A stretch of DNA of 64,000 nt from Streptomyces sp. GS7 (lineage in GTDB: Bacteria; Actinomycetota; Actinomycetes; Streptomycetales; Streptomycetaceae): NCBI RefSeq assembly GCF_009834125.1, contig NZ_CP047146.1, positions 1,295,501 to 1,359,500 of the forward strand, given 5' to 3'. The notes beneath the pieces are model-generated. The model made no database searches. It saw only the letters and a program-made list of their open reading frames with translations, and had not been told where the DNA came from. Made by a program: the position numbers and the translations under genes. Numbering within the stretch: position 1 is the stretch's first letter; the number at the start of each line of letters is the position of its first letter. Positions 8,946-18,589 of this stretch are shown here, piece after piece.

Positions 8946-11900
8946 GTGGTGCTCTCCGGAACGATGTGCAGCATGGACTTCGCCCAGAGTTCTCCCACAA
9001 CACTCAGGTGCCTGTCCATCTCGGCTGTCATCTCCAGCTCCCGGTCAGTCTTCATCTTCTTCACTTCTGCGCTGATCTCGTCGTTGATTTTATCGGTGGC
9101 GTCCTTGCGAGCTTTTTGGGTGGGAAGTTCCGAAGCCTTCGCGTAGCGGTCGGCGTTCTGCTCCTTCAATTCTGCACGTGCCTCTTTCCGGTCGGCAACG
9201 CCTTCCGGGTCGGTGCGATAGGTGGTGCTGTAGTAGACCGGCTTGCCCTCGATTCTTTTGTTGAGGACTTCGGAGCAGTGCGCGTGGCCTTCCCCCTTAC
9301 CGCAAGGCTCGCGCTCTGTGTACAGGCTGGCGACGGTGTATTTCTCCCCCTCAGGCCGCAGTGAATTCTGGCGGTCTACCCAGTCCAGCAGGTGCTTCTC
9401 GGAGTGCCTGGGTGTCACCGGGTGCTTATTGTTGGCGGGAACGGAGGAATCGACGATGTAGGTGGTGTTGCCCTTGTGGTCGGTCACTTCGACCACGGCG
9501 TAGTTCTTTCCGGAGAAATCTGGCTTGTGTCGCGAGACCGCATCGACGATCGCGTTGACCTGATTGTTGGTCGGGGCCTTCGTCCCGCCGGTGAGCCGTT
9601 CGTGAAGGGTCGAGAGCGCATCTCGTGTTGTCTGGCCTGCACGGTACTGGCCGGGGAAATTGCTTTTGGACTCCTCGCGTGCTGTGGCGCTCACCGACCG
9701 GTTGTACTTCGTGGCCGGGTCCGGGGTTCCGTTCGCGCGGGGGCTGGCGTTGGCGTACGGCTCGGAGTCGTGGTTGGGGTTGTGGCCGATGCCCTGGCTC
9801 TCGTGGTAGTTGCTGCTGACCCGGGCGAGCGTGGCTACGACGGCCATCCGCTCACCGTCGTTCATCCGCCGGAACTCGTCGCCGAGGTGGTGCTCCAACT
9901 CCTGGTGAGTGAAAGCGGTCGGCGGGACCTCCTCACCGTCCTTGAGCGCCTTGCGCTCCGCCTCCAGACGGCGGTGGGACTCCTCCAGTAGGCCGGACAG
10001 CTTCCCGTCTTCCGCCCAATGACGCATCTGGTCGTGGACATGGTCCAGCTCGATACGGTGGACGGGCGACTGCTCGCGCAGGTGCTGCTGCTCCGCGTCC
10101 GGTTCGAGATCGAGCTGCTTCGCGTGCGGGTCTTCCTTGTCCGGAAGCGGGCGCCGGTCATGGTCGTGCTCGGCGTCCGGCATGTGCTCGTCGTGATCGC
10201 CGTGGTGGTCCAGCTTGGGCTGCTTGTGCTGGTGCCCTTCCCCGTCGATCTCCATGGGCTCCGGGGAGAGCGAGTGCTTCTGCCCCGCGTGCTGCGGACC
10301 GGACGGGTCGGGCGGCGGCAGCGCACCGGGATTGCGGGGCACCGGAGCCTCGTGCGGATGCCCGGAGTTGCCGTGGGCGGGTGAGTGCTCCGCGTTCGGG
10401 TGGTGCTCGGGGCCGGCGTGCTCCGGGGTGGTGTGGTGCTCGGAGTTCGTGTGCTCCGGGGTGGGGCGGTGCTCCGAGTCCGTGTGGTGGTCCGGGTTGG
10501 TGTGGTGGTCCGGGTGCGTCGGGTCGGAGTGGTGCGGGACGGGCTCGTGCGCGGGGTCCTTGGGGTGGTGTGCCCCGTTGCCCTCGTGAGCGCCGTTGTT
10601 GTGGTGGGTGCTGTTGCCGTCGTGAGTGCTGTGCGCGCCGTCACCGTCGTGAGTGCTGTGGGTGCTCGGTGCGTCGCGATGCGTGTTCGGGGTGTCGTGC
10701 GGCGTTTCGGCGTGGTGGGCGTCGTTCTTACCGGCGGGGGTGTGGTGCGTGTCGGGCGTGCCCGCAGGGTGCTGGGTGCCGCCGCCGTGCTGCTGGTTGG
10801 GGACGTGCTGCTGTGGGTGCTGTACCGGCTGCTGCTGGTGCGGTACGGGTGCCTGTTGCTGGGGGTGTTGCTGTTGCGGCACGTGGGGTTGCGGCTGGTG
10901 CTGTGGCGCAGGCTGGTGCTGCTGAGGGTGCTGCGGCTGGCCCTGGTGAGGCTGTTGGTACGGGTTGTGAGGTTGCTGACCCTGGTGCTGTTGGTAGGGG
11001 TTGTGAGGTTGCTGGCTCTGATGCTGCTGGTACGGGTTCTGGGGCTGGTGCTGCGGGGCCTGCTGGTAGGGGTTGTGCTGCTGCCCGTACTGGGGCTGGG
11101 CCTGGTGCTGCGGCTGCCCGTACTGGGGTTGGCCGTGCTGGGGCTGCTGGTTGTGCGGCTGCTGCTGACCGTTCTGCGGCTGGTGCTGCTGCGGCTGCGG
11201 TGCCTGCTGGTGCTGCTGCGGCTGCTGTTGGGGCTGGTGGGTCTGGGGTTGTTGCTGCTGGGGCTGCTGCGCCTGGTTCTGCTGAGGGTTCTGGTGCTGG
11301 TTCTGCTGGGGGTTTTGGGCCTGGGCCTGCTGTTGGTGTTGGGCCTGGGCCTGGTGCTGGGCCTGGTTGGGCTGCTGGTTCTGGTGGGCCGTGGGGTCGT
11401 ACGGGTTGCGGTTGCCGTCGAGGGTCAGGTGCCAGACGCCCTCGGCCTGGGCGTGGATGGGCTGGTGGCTGATCTCGCCGGTCTGGCTGTCCACCCATAC
11501 GACGCGGCCGTTGTGGTTGACCGCGTTGAAGACGTGCGCACCGCCGCCGCTGCCGTCGGGGTTCTTCGGCCAGGTGACGAGGACGGCCGACGCGGAACCA
11601 TGCCCGGCCTGCTGGAGCTCGTGGGCGATGTTCTGGTACGCGTCGTGCGAATTCTGACCGGAGTTCCGGAAGTTGGTGCCGGCCCACTTCTGGATGTTGT
11701 TGGTGCCCTCGCGCTCACCGCTGGCGCGGTCCAGGCCGCCGTGCCCGTCGTTGTCGTACGTACGGACCGCGGAGACCTGGGGGTTTCCGTACCAGGACTC
11801 GATGAACGAGCGGGTGCAGTCGGCGCAGTTGTTGGAGCGGCCGGGGACGGTCGGACCACCGTCGTTCTGGTAGCGGGCCCAGGGCTGGAAAGGGTCGGCG

Positions 11901-14900
11901 TGGACCTGCGGGGTGCCGTCCGGGTTGCGCGGGAAGTGGTGCTCCAGCGCCTGCTGGTCGTGCGGGAACGGCGAATACAGGCCGCTGGGATGGTGGTTGA
12001 GGCTCGCCCGGATGTCGTTGAGGCTCGGCCGCGGGGGGTGGTTGGGCTGCTGCTCCTGGTGCGGCTGCTGGTGCTGAGGCTGCTGGTGGTGGTCCTGGGG
12101 CTGCTGCTGGTTGTGGTGCTGTTGCTGGTTCTGGGCGTGCTGCTGGTTCGGGTTGTGGTGCTGGGGTTGCTGCTGCGGGTGCTGCTGCTGGTTCTGGGGG
12201 TGTTGCTGTTGGTTCTGGGGGTGCTGTTGGTTCGTCGGCTGCTGGTGCTGGCTCTGCGGCGTGGGCTGCTGACGGGGGTCCGGACGGTGCGGCTGCTGCT
12301 GGCGCGGGTCCGGGTGGTGGGGCTGCGGCTGGTTCTGGTTGGGGTGCGGCTGCTGCTGTTGCGGGTGCTGCTGGTTCTGCGGGTGCTGTTGCGGGTGTTG
12401 CTGGTTGGGGTCGTGCGGGCGCTGCTCCTGCGGGTGCGGTTGCTGGGCCTCCGGGCGGGGACGCGGCGTGTCCGGACGAGTTGCGTCGGGGCGTCGCGGG
12501 TCCGGGCGGGTGTTCTCCGGGCGCGGGGTGTTGGGGTGTTGGGCGTTCGGGTGGGTCGTTTCCGGGCGCGGCTGGGTGTTCTCGGGCCGGGGAACGTCCG
12601 GTCGGGTGTTCTCGGGGCGCGGTGCGTCGGGGCGGGGACGCGGCGTGTCCGGGTGCGTGGCGTCCGGGTGCGGGGTGTTCGGGCGCGCGTTGTCCGGGTG
12701 CGGGGTCTCCGGACGGGCGTTCTGGGGGTGGGTGTTCTCCGGGCGCGGGGTGTTGGGGTGTTGGGCGTCCGGGTGGGTCGTTTCCGGGCGCGGCTGGGTG
12801 TTCTCGGGGCGAGGAACGTCTGGCTTGGTGTTCTCGGGCCGAGGAGTATCCGGCCGGGTGTTCTCGGGGCGCGGCTGGGTGGCGTCCGGGTGCGGCTGGT
12901 TGGTCTCCGGACGCTGGTTGTGCGGGCCCTGCTGCTCCGGGCGTACGGGGCGGGTCTGCTCGGGGTGGGTGTTCTCCGGCCGTGTGGGCTGGGTCTGTTC
13001 GGGGCGCGCGGTCTCGGGGCGGACCGGCTGGGGCTGCTCCGGGCGCGTGTTCTCCGGGCGTACGGGTTGCGTCTGCTCCGGGCGGCTGTTCTCCGGGCGG
13101 ACCGGCTGGGTCTGCTCGGGGCGGGTGGCGTTCGGGTGGACCGGCTGGGTCTGGTCCGGGTGTTGGGGGGCGCGCGGCTGCTGGCTCGGCTGGGGCCGGG
13201 TGGGCTGCGCGGACTGGCTCGGGGTGGGGGTTTCGGGCCGGCGGGTGGGCCCCGGGTTACTGGGCGCGGTCGTGGGGCGCGGCGTGGACGGCTGGCGGTC
13301 CTGGGGGCGCTGCTGGGGGATGTCGCGGGTGGGCGAGGCCGAGTCCGGGCGGCGGTGGGGCTGGGAGGGGGTGTCGCTGGTCGGACGCGGCGCGCTGGTG
13401 GAGGGTGCGCTGGTGGTCGGCGTGCTGGGGGCCGAGGTGGTGGGCGCGCCGTGGGTGGGCATGGCCGTGGGCATGGCGGTGGGCATGCCCGTCATCGGGG
13501 TGCCGCTCTGGGGGGAACCCTGCTGCGAACCCTGCTGCGGGGTGGGGGAGTTGGGGGTGCCGTCCGCGGTGTGCTGGGTGGGCTGGGGCGCGGTCATGGT
13601 GTCGGCGGACTGGGTGCGAACGGTGGTGTCGTTCTCGTCGCCGGCGTGGTGGACCGGGCCGCCCGAGGAGGAGTCCCGCGGCTGGAACGACTGGCCTGAG
13701 GAGTGCTGCACGGGGGCGCCCTGGGTGGGCATGCTCACGTGCGGCGTGGCGGGACGTGAGCCCCCACCCGAACCGTCGCCCCCGCCGCTGCCGTAGCTGG
13801 AGTGGTCGGTGTTGGTGGGCGGGTTGCCGGCGCCGGAGTCGTGGGACGGCGACTGCTGCGGGGCGGACGCCTGGTCGGCGTGTGAACCGCCCTCGTAGGG
13901 GGTGGGGTTGGAGGGTGGGGCGGTGTGCTCCGGCGCGGGCGGGGCCGCGTGCTGCGGGGCGGTGTGCTCCGGGGCGGGCGGAGCGGTGTGCTCCGGGGCC
14001 GGCTGGGTGCTGATCGGGTCCGGCGTGTGCTGCTGGGTGGGGTGTGTACTGACGGGCTCGGCGGGGGCCGACTCCGGCGTCGGGTGCGTACTGACCGGGT
14101 CGGGGTGGGCCGTCTCGGGAGTGGGGTGCGTACTGACCGAGTCCGGGTGCGGGGAGTTCGGGGTGGTGTCGGCGGTGGGGTGGGTGCTCACCGAGTCCGG
14201 GTGCGGCGAGTTCGGGGCGTGGCCCGATTCGGGCGACGACCCCGATTCCGCGGAGTGGACCCCCTCGTACGGGTTGTTGTGGCCGCCCTGGTAGCCCTCG
14301 TCGAAGGGGGAGCGGTGCTCCGGGGGCGGGAGGGGCTGGGCGGTGGGGGTGGGGTGGCCGGTGTCGGAGCCCGAGTTGGTGTGCTCGGGGGTCGTGGACG
14401 GGCTGCCGCCGCCGTTCTCGCCGGGGCGCGGGGTGTGCGAGGAGCCGCCCGATCCGGAACCGGAGCCCGAGCCGCTGCCGGAGTGGCCCTCGGAGCCGCT
14501 GCCCGATCCGGAACCGGAGCCTGAGCCGGACTCCGACCCGCTGTGTTCCCCGGAGCCGGAACCAGATCCAGATCCGGAACCCGAACCGCTGTGTTCGCCG
14601 GATCCACTGCCCGAACCGCTTCCGGACCCGCCGTGCTCACCGTGCTCGCCGGACCCGCTCCCCGAGCCACCGTGCTCGCCGGAGCCGCCGCCTTCGCTTC
14701 CGTGGTCGCTTCCGTGCTCGCCGCCGTGTTCACCGCCGTGGCCGGCCGCGTGGTCCAGGCCGCCCTTGGCGTGGTGGCCCGCTTTGCCGCCCAGGGAGTC
14801 GCGGAAGTTCGTGGCGAGGTTCTGGCCGGTGTTCTTGACCGAGTCCTCGGCCGCCTTGGCGCCGGTCTTGAGGCTGCGGTTGACGTCGAAGCCGTTCTGG

Positions 14901-15490
14901 GCCCCGAACTCCATGTTGACGCCCTGGGCGATGGCGTCGGAGATCATCTTCTGCAGCGCGTCCATGGCGGGCTGCTTGGCGGTGTTCACGATCGCGTCGA
15001 CGAGCGACTCGGCCGCCTCCTTGAGGATGCGGCGCACGATGAGGCGGGTGACTTGTGTGGCGCCCGCCGCCCCTATCTCGGACAGCCCGAGTGTGAACGG
15101 GGCCGCCGCCTGGGCCGCGATGATCTCTGCCGCGAGGATCGCCAACTGGGCGATCACCGCGACTTTCATGCCGACGATCACCACGGATCCCGCATCCATC
15201 GCGAAGGCGATGACCTCGGCGGCCTCACGGGCGTCGTTCATGTAGCCGTTGTTGCCGTTGGCGGAGAACTTCTCCCAGTTCTTCTGGAAGCCGTCGATGC
15301 TGTCGCCGCTGTTCGCCGACAGCACGTTGCCGGCGGCCGTGACGCCCTCGGACTGCAACTGCTCGATGGCGTTCGCGAACTCCCGCCAGTGGCTGGCGGA
15401 CTCGTTCATCTTGTCCTCGTCGCCCGTCGGCCAGTCGTAGCCGAGCATCTGAAGGACCCACTCCAGCCAACCCGGCAGCATGAGTGACAT
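8942..15490 (-). CDS. Giant CpnT-like polymorphic toxin with papain-fold and deaminase domains
   Basis: 2182 residues. Residues 1-220 form an alpha-helical WXG100/CpnT-like N-terminus ([22 protein letters not shown], a hydrophobic Ala/Ile helix at 90-125), consistent with export by a type VII-like system. A Gly/Ser repeat (about 243-353), Pro/Thr/His-rich stretches, RPENT/RPEQ repeats (about 767-1024) and Gln-rich linkers follow. Residues ~1197-1366 are a papain-fold (Tox-PL, glutamine deamidase) domain with NNCADC (Cys1222), GAHVFN (His1319) and WVDSQTG (Asp1334) as triad candidates. After Gln- and His-rich linkers, the last ~300 residues carry a zinc-deaminase signature: HSE (His2029, Glu2031) and PC-x8-C (Cys2063, Cys2072), like XOO_2897-type toxins. 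The start is ATG 15490 behind GGGGGA. The long open frame on the opposite strand is a repeat shadow. Confidence 0.8.
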   Translation of the reverse strand: MSLMLPGWLEWVLQMLGYDWPTGDEDKMNESASHWREFANAIEQLQSEGVTAAGNVLSANSGDSIDGFQKNWEKFSANGNNGYMNDAREAAEVIAFAMDAGSVVIVGMKVAVIAQLAILAAEIIAAQAAAPFTLGLSEIGAAGATQVTRLIVRRILKEAAESLVDAIVNTAKQPAMDALQKMISDAIAQGVNMEFGAQNGFDVNRSLKTGAKAAEDSVKNTGQNLATNFRDSLGGKAGHHAKGGLDHAAGHGGEHGGEHGSDHGSEGGGSGEHGGSGSGSGEHGEHGGSGSGSGSGSGEHSGSGSGSGSGSGSGEHSGSESGSGSGSGSGSGSEGHSGSGSGSGSGSGGSSHTPRPGENGGGSPSTTPEHTNSGSDTGHPTPTAQPLPPPEHRSPFDEGYQGGHNNPYEGVHSAESGSSPESGHAPNSPHPDSVSTHPTADTTPNSPHPDSVSTHPTPETAHPDPVSTHPTPESAPAEPVSTHPTQQHTPDPISTQPAPEHTAPPAPEHTAPQHAAPPAPEHTAPPSNPTPYEGGSHADQASAPQQSPSHDSGAGNPPTNTDHSSYGSGGGDGSGGGSRPATPHVSMPTQGAPVQHSSGQSFQPRDSSSGGPVHHAGDENDTTVRTQSADTMTAPQPTQHTADGTPNSPTPQQGSQQGSPQSGTPMTGMPTAMPTAMPTHGAPTTSAPSTPTTSAPSTSAPRPTSDTPSQPHRRPDSASPTRDIPQQRPQDRQPSTPRPTTAPSNPGPTRRPETPTPSQSAQPTRPQPSQQPRAPQHPDQTQPVHPNATRPEQTQPVRPENSRPEQTQPVRPENTRPEQPQPVRPETARPEQTQPTRPENTHPEQTRPVRPEQQGPHNQRPETNQPHPDATQPRPENTRPDTPRPENTKPDVPRPENTQPRPETTHPDAQHPNTPRPENTHPQNARPETPHPDNARPNTPHPDATHPDTPRPRPDAPRPENTRPDVPRPENTQPRPETTHPNAQHPNTPRPENTRPDPRRPDATRPDTPRPRPEAQQPHPQEQRPHDPNQQHPQQHPQNQQHPQQQQPHPNQNQPQPHHPDPRQQQPHRPDPRQQPTPQSQHQQPTNQQHPQNQQQHPQNQQQHPQQQPQHHNPNQQHAQNQQQHHNQQQPQDHHQQPQHQQPHQEQQPNHPPRPSLNDIRASLNHHPSGLYSPFPHDQQALEHHFPRNPDGTPQVHADPFQPWARYQNDGGPTVPGRSNNCADCTRSFIESWYGNPQVSAVRTYDNDGHGGLDRASGEREGTNNIQKWAGTNFRNSGQNSHDAYQNIAHELQQAGHGSASAVLVTWPKNPDGSGGGAHVFNAVNHNGRVVWVDSQTGEISHQPIHAQAEGVWHLTLDGNRNPYDPTAHQNQQPNQAQHQAQAQHQQQAQAQNPQQNQHQNPQQNQAQQPQQQQPQTHQPQQQPQQHQQAPQPQQHQPQNGQQQPHNQQPQHGQPQYGQPQHQAQPQYGQQHNPYQQAPQHQPQNPYQQHQSQQPHNPYQQHQGQQPHNPYQQPHQGQPQHPQQHQPAPQHQPQPHVPQQQHPQQQAPVPHQQQPVQHPQQHVPNQQHGGGTQHPAGTPDTHHTPAGKNDAHHAETPHDTPNTHRDAPSTHSTHDGDGAHSTHDGNSTHHNNGAHEGNGAHHPKDPAHEPVPHHSDPTHPDHHTNPDHHTDSEHRPTPEHTNSEHHTTPEHAGPEHHPNAEHSPAHGNSGHPHEAPVPRNPGALPPPDPSGPQHAGQKHSLSPEPMEIDGEGHQHKQPKLDHHGDHDEHMPDAEHDHDRRPLPDKEDPHAKQLDLEPDAEQQHLREQSPVHRIELDHVHDQMRHWAEDGKLSGLLEESHRRLEAERKALKDGEEVPPTAFTHQELEHHLGDEFRRMNDGERMAVVATLARVSSNYHESQGIGHNPNHDSEPYANASPRANGTPDPATKYNRSVSATAREESKSNFPGQYRAGQTTRDALSTLHERLTGGTKAPTNNQVNAIVDAVSRHKPDFSGKNYAVVEVTDHKGNTTYIVDSSVPANNKHPVTPRHSEKHLLDWVDRQNSLRPEGEKYTVASLYTEREPCGKGEGHAHCSEVLNKRIEGKPVYYSTTYRTDPEGVADRKEARAELKEQNADRYAKASELPTQKARKDATDKINDEISAEVKKMKTDRELEMTAEMDRHLSVVGELWAKSMLHIVPESTT
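10380..10620 (-). repeat. His/Asn-rich linker repeats within the toxin
   Basis: Degenerate units of the type PEHT, SEHH and PDHH run for about 80 residues between the papain-fold and deaminase domains. A non-globular spacer or metal-binding tract is inferred. Confidence 0.6.
10750..11395 (-). repeat. Second Gln/Pro-rich tract within the toxin
   Basis: About 215 residues dominated by Q, P, N and H (units such as NPYQQ, QPQYG and PQHQ) directly follow the papain-fold domain. Repeats are short and imperfect. Inferred to be an extended linker. Confidence 0.65.
12030..12420 (-). repeat. First Gln/His-rich tract within the toxin
   Basis: About 130 residues of [10 protein letters not shown] and HHNQ units lie just before the papain-fold domain, with irregular period. 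The CAG/CTG-rich DNA keeps the opposite strand open. Confidence 0.65.
12420..13190 (-). repeat. RPENT / RPEQTQPV tandem repeats within the toxin
   Basis: Roughly 257 residues of tandem units of about 10-13 residues ([24 protein letters not shown]). Several units are almost identical in DNA, so copy number may vary between strains. A rod-like spacer is inferred. Confidence 0.7.
14433..14765 (-). repeat. Gly-Ser-Glu-His repeat within the toxin
   Basis: About 110 residues of [13 protein letters not shown] units follow the N-terminal helical domain. This is a flexible linker that separates the export domain from the toxin body. Confidence 0.75.
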
Positions 15491-15650
15491 AGCGGTAATC
15501 CCCCGTAGGACAGCGAAGCGACGATGGAGAAGCGGGACGAAGGCGGAGAACGCGGGGAGTCGCGGGTGCGGACTCCGGCGGCAGGGGCCGGGAGGGCGGC
15601 CCCTTCAGGTACGTGAGGCGGCGGGCGGGCAGGCGCCTGCCGGGTGGCGA

Positions 15651-16040
15651 TCAGGCCGAGGCGTTGGGCTCCTTGAGCGTCCTGACCATCTGGCTCTCGG
15701 CCTCTTGGTTGGCGACGTGCTGCTGCATCAAGGAGTGGTTGAAGTCCTCGTTGCTCTCGTGGTTGTCGGCCATCGTGGTCAGCGCGCCGCCGATTTCCTG
15801 GAGCTTGGCGGCGAGATGACCCATCGACTCGTACATACCGTCACGCAGGCCCTCGTAGACGACACCGAACTTCTGGCCGATGTTGTCGTCGCCCCACGGC
15901 GGGGTGCCGTTGCCCTCCAGGTCGGTCAGCCCGTTCTTCAGCTTGTCGACCGCGGACTGGTAGCGCTCCCCGATGTTGGTGAAGGCGCTCCCCCCGGACT
16001 TCAGTGACGGTATGTCGGCTTGCAGTCCGTCTCCGGCCAT
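15651..16040 (-). CDS. Small WXG100-like secreted partner protein
   Basis: 129 residues, predicted helical throughout, with a turn PPWGDDNIGQKF near residues 47-58 that recalls the WXG helix-turn-helix of ESX substrates (here W-G rather than W-x-G). The N-terminus is MAGDGLQADIPSLKSGG, and GGSAFTNIGERY and two long amphipathic helices follow. It lies 160 bp upstream of the toxin and in the same direction, as expected for a type VII chaperone or co-substrate. The ATG at 16040 is preceded by GGGGGG. Family membership is from pattern and context; a distinct ESX-like DUF is possible. Confidence 0.6.
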   Translation of the reverse strand: MAGDGLQADIPSLKSGGSAFTNIGERYQSAVDKLKNGLTDLEGNGTPPWGDDNIGQKFGVVYEGLRDGMYESMGHLAAKLQEIGGALTTMADNHESNEDFNHSLMQQHVANQEAESQMVRTLKEPNASA

Positions 16041-16334
16041 GTTGTCCCCCCGTTCCGGGCTCGCTCGTCCTCGTCACATACTGCACAGCGTTCAACAAAG
16101 TTTAGTCGCGGGTACCGACAACTCATCAAGACGCCTGCTGTCACAGGGCTGTCACCGATACGCGCCGGGCCACCGTCCGGAACATCGTCCGAACCACCTG
16201 CCACGGACGCCTCACCACTGACACCTCCGTTCAGCCCGATACGCCAGATCCATCCGACGTGTCCCGATGCGTTCGATCAGTCCGACCTGTTCGGCCTGTC
16301 TTACCTGTCCGACCTGTTCGGACCGTCCGATCGG
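16041..16334. other. Intergenic region upstream of the WXG-like gene, with direct repeats
   Basis: No gene is seen. The region is less GC-biased near 16075-16130 and probably holds the promoter of the WXG-toxin unit. TCCGACCTGTTCGG occurs twice (16281-16294 and 16308-16321) near the stop of the Imm35-like gene. Confidence 0.5.
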
Positions 16335-16928
16335 TTACGGCGTCGCCGGGCGGCGGGTTCGGCGGTAGAGCGCGATGGCCGGTTCCGGCGGGAAGTTCGG
16401 TACGTGGGTCACCTCGCCGTCGCTCTTGGCGATGACGATGTTGGCGCCGCCCGGACTGGACGGCAGGGCGGTCGGATCCTCGGGAGCCGGCCAGCCGGCC
16501 TGGACGAGGTAGCCCTCGTCGAATTCGTGGACGAGGATCGAGACCGGGCCGTCCGGGGAGCCGACCGGCGGGAAGTAGGCGCGGCCGATGTCCCGGGCGT
16601 GTTCGGCCGAGGTCGGGATCACCTGCTGTACGGGGCCGCCGGCGGGCTGCTGGCCCGGGACGGCGCCGGGCGGGTAGGGCGGTGGCAGCGGCGGCTGAGC
16701 GGGTGCGGCCTCCGGCGGGTTGCCCGCTGCCGGTTCGCCGGCTGCCGGACTGCCGGCTGCCGGGTTGCCCGCTGCTTCTCCCGGCGGACCGCCGGCCGGG
16801 TTGCCCGCGGTGGTGCCCCCCGCGGTTTCCTGCGGGCTCGTGCCGGGGCCTCCGGTGTTCCCCTGGGGGCTTGCCCCGGTGGAGTCGCCCGTGGCGCCGC
16901 CGGGGCCGCCGGATGCGGAGTCCGTCAT
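16335..16928 (-). CDS. Pro/Gly/Ala-rich protein with YrhB/Imm35-like C-terminus
   Basis: 197 residues from ATG 16928, chosen for its strong SD (GGGAGG, 7 nt away); a longer frame to 17006 has no such support. The first ~95 residues are low complexity (NPAAG/SPAAG/EPAAG repeats, then PPLPPPYPPG). The last ~95 residues form a compact domain: AEHARDIGRAYFPP, HEFDEGYLVQAGW, and a GGANIVIAKSDGEV strand pair that resembles the 'vivdk-dGev' end of YrhB/Imm35 immunity proteins. It is next to the toxin unit and in the same direction. It could be a second immunity factor, perhaps against the papain-fold domain. The disordered N-terminus is odd for an immunity protein. Confidence 0.5.
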   Translation of the reverse strand: MTDSASGGPGGATGDSTGASPQGNTGGPGTSPQETAGGTTAGNPAGGPPGEAAGNPAAGSPAAGEPAAGNPPEAAPAQPPLPPPYPPGAVPGQQPAGGPVQQVIPTSAEHARDIGRAYFPPVGSPDGPVSILVHEFDEGYLVQAGWPAPEDPTALPSSPGGANIVIAKSDGEVTHVPNFPPEPAIALYRRTRRPATP

Positions 16929-17363
16929 GGAGGTCCCTCCCCTTTTACTCGGTCCTGTTACGCGGTTCTGTCGGCTGTCACGACGTCCGTCATGACGTGT
17001 GGTCAAACCGGAGTCAAGACCGTACCGGGACCGGGGTGCGGCGGAGCCGGCCCGATCCTCGACAAAACCTGACGTCCGGTTTTTGTGGATCCGGGGTCAA
17101 CCTAACTGACGTTGCGGGGGCGTGGGTGGTTCGCTGCCGCGGTTGGCGCCGGGGCTTCACGGGCCTTCGGCCCAGGGCGTGTTGTTTGCGCCGGATGCGG
17201 TGCTTGTGGTGGATGTGTCGCGCACTGCGGACGTTCCGCCTGCCGTGGCTGTGGCCGATGCCGCGGCGGGTGTGGACGTGAGTGTGAGCGTGGGTGCGGT
17301 GCGGGGGCGATCCTGGTGGGTGCCTCCCGGGGCGGGGGTGGCGTTCGTATCGAGGCGCGACGC
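16929..17363. other. Gene-free stretch with a short hairpin
   Basis: No convincing gene in either strand. It includes the promoter side of the Imm35-like gene (lower GC around 16945-17000), the hairpin at 17064-17088, and GC-rich DNA of no recognisable coding character at 17110-17363. Confidence 0.5.
17064..17088. terminator. Short AT-containing hairpin with T run
   Basis: ACAAAACC and GGTTTTTGT pair around TGACGTCC with one bulge. It is placed to stop minus-strand transcription coming from the PucR remnant. Confidence 0.45.
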
Positions 17364-17830
17364 TCACGCCGGTGGTGGGTCGCGGTCCGGCGACCGGAGG
17401 GTGAACCACAGTTCCATGCCGATGTCCGGGGCGTCCAGGTCGGCGTCCAGGAGGGCCGCGATGCGGGTGAGGCGCCGGCGGACGGTGTTGCGGTGAGTGC
17501 CCAGGGAGGTCGGCGTGCGATCCCAACTGCCGTGCAGGCAGGGCCATTTGTTCGGCGTGGTGGGGAGGGGGCGGCGAGCCGGTGAGCGGGGCGGGCAGGG
17601 CCTGGGTCTGGGCGTGCTGCCGGAGGCCACGGCCGCCGCCACCGAGCCGACCCGCCCGGACTTCGTCGCGCTCGGCCGAGTCGTTCGGCGTCCCCGCGGC
17701 CCCTACGGCGGCTCCGGAGCGCCTCACCGCGGACCTGGCGGTGTCCCTGGCCGCCCCCGGACCCTTGGTCGTCGTCCTCCCGGCCCGGCGCGGATGTTCG
17801 CCGCAACGCATCTGGATTGACGGCACACCG
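17364..17830 (-). pseudogene. Remnant of a PucR-family regulator
   Basis: The minus strand ends with SLGTHRNTVRRRLTRI followed by LLDADLDAPD, the typical PucR C-terminal helix-turn-helix (PF13556 pattern: HRNT..RL..I..LLG.DL.DP). Upstream the frame is compositionally poor and interrupted, and no N-terminal domain is recognisable. I read it as the 3' end of a decayed regulator. The upstream limit is approximate. Confidence 0.5.
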
Positions 17831-17920
17831 GGCGCGAGGGCGGGGCGGGTTGCACGGGCGGGCCGGGGGTGCGAGGTGGAGGCGGCGGACCCCGGCTGCC
17901 GCCGGGGGACGGGCTACGGG

Positions 17921-18589
17921 CTACGGGCTGCCGGGGGCGGGCCCCTGGGCGGCCGTCCCAAGCCTCCCCTGCACGAGGTGGGAGAGTGCCGCGTGGACCT
18001 CCTCCACCGAGCGCTCCGGCTGGAACGACTGCCAGTCCAGGGCCGCGACCAGCACCATGCCGAGCAGCGCGGAGGCGGTCAGCGGGACGTCGAGTTCGTC
18101 ACTCAGCTCGCCCGCTTGTACGGCGTCCCGAAGGACCGATTCGACGACGGTCAGGGCGCGGCCCCGTACGGAGGTCAGGGTCGCGCGCCAGGTGCGGTTG
18201 GTACGCCAGAGTTCGGCGACGTAGAGCTGGGTGAGGGCGGGGGCGCCGGCGATGAAGTCGAGGCCGGCGCGGATCATCGCGTCCAGGGCGTCGATCCGGG
18301 TGCCGCCCCGGGAGGTGACCTCGTCGGCGGCGGTCCGCAGGGAGGCCGCCAGGAGGTCGATGCCGTCCCGGAGGAGTTCCTCGTAGAGGACGCTCTTGCT
18401 GGCGAAGTTGTAGTAGACGGTGCCCTTGGCGACACCGGCCCGTTCGGCGATCTCGTCCACCGTGGTGGCGGAGAAGCCCTGTTCGGCGATGAGTGTGACG
18501 GCGGCCTCGAAGAGCCGGCGCCGGGTCGAGGCACGGCGGGGGGCGGCGCCGGCGACGGCGCCGCCCCCGTTGCCGGAGCGGCTGCTCAC
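17921..18589 (-). CDS. TetR-family transcriptional regulator
   Basis: 222 residues from GTG 18589, which overlaps the stop of the YhgE gene as GTGA; the longer frame to 19051 merely runs antiparallel through that gene. Residues ~25-75 form the TetR DNA-binding domain: RRRLFEAAVTLIAEQGFSAT, then TVDEIAERAGVAKGTVYYNF. The C-terminal half is a helical ligand domain. It is the last gene of an ABC/YhgE/TetR operon and probably represses that operon through the site at 21544-21557. Confidence 0.85.
   Translation of the reverse strand: MSSRSGNGGGAVAGAAPRRASTRRRLFEAAVTLIAEQGFSATTVDEIAERAGVAKGTVYYNFASKSVLYEELLRDGIDLLAASLRTAADEVTSRGGTRIDALDAMIRAGLDFIAGAPALTQLYVAELWRTNRTWRATLTSVRGRALTVVESVLRDAVQAGELSDELDVPLTASALLGMVLVAALDWQSFQPERSVEEVHAALSHLVQGRLGTAAQGPAPGSP

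Noticed and set aside
10385..13699. 1,104-codon plus-strand open frame
   Set aside because: It is antisense to the toxin repeats; its product is Leu/Val/Arg repeat nonsense with no SD or domain.
17014..17826. 270-codon minus-strand frame
   Set aside because: His/Pro/Arg-rich composition; the only protein-like signal (PucR HTH) lies in a different frame.
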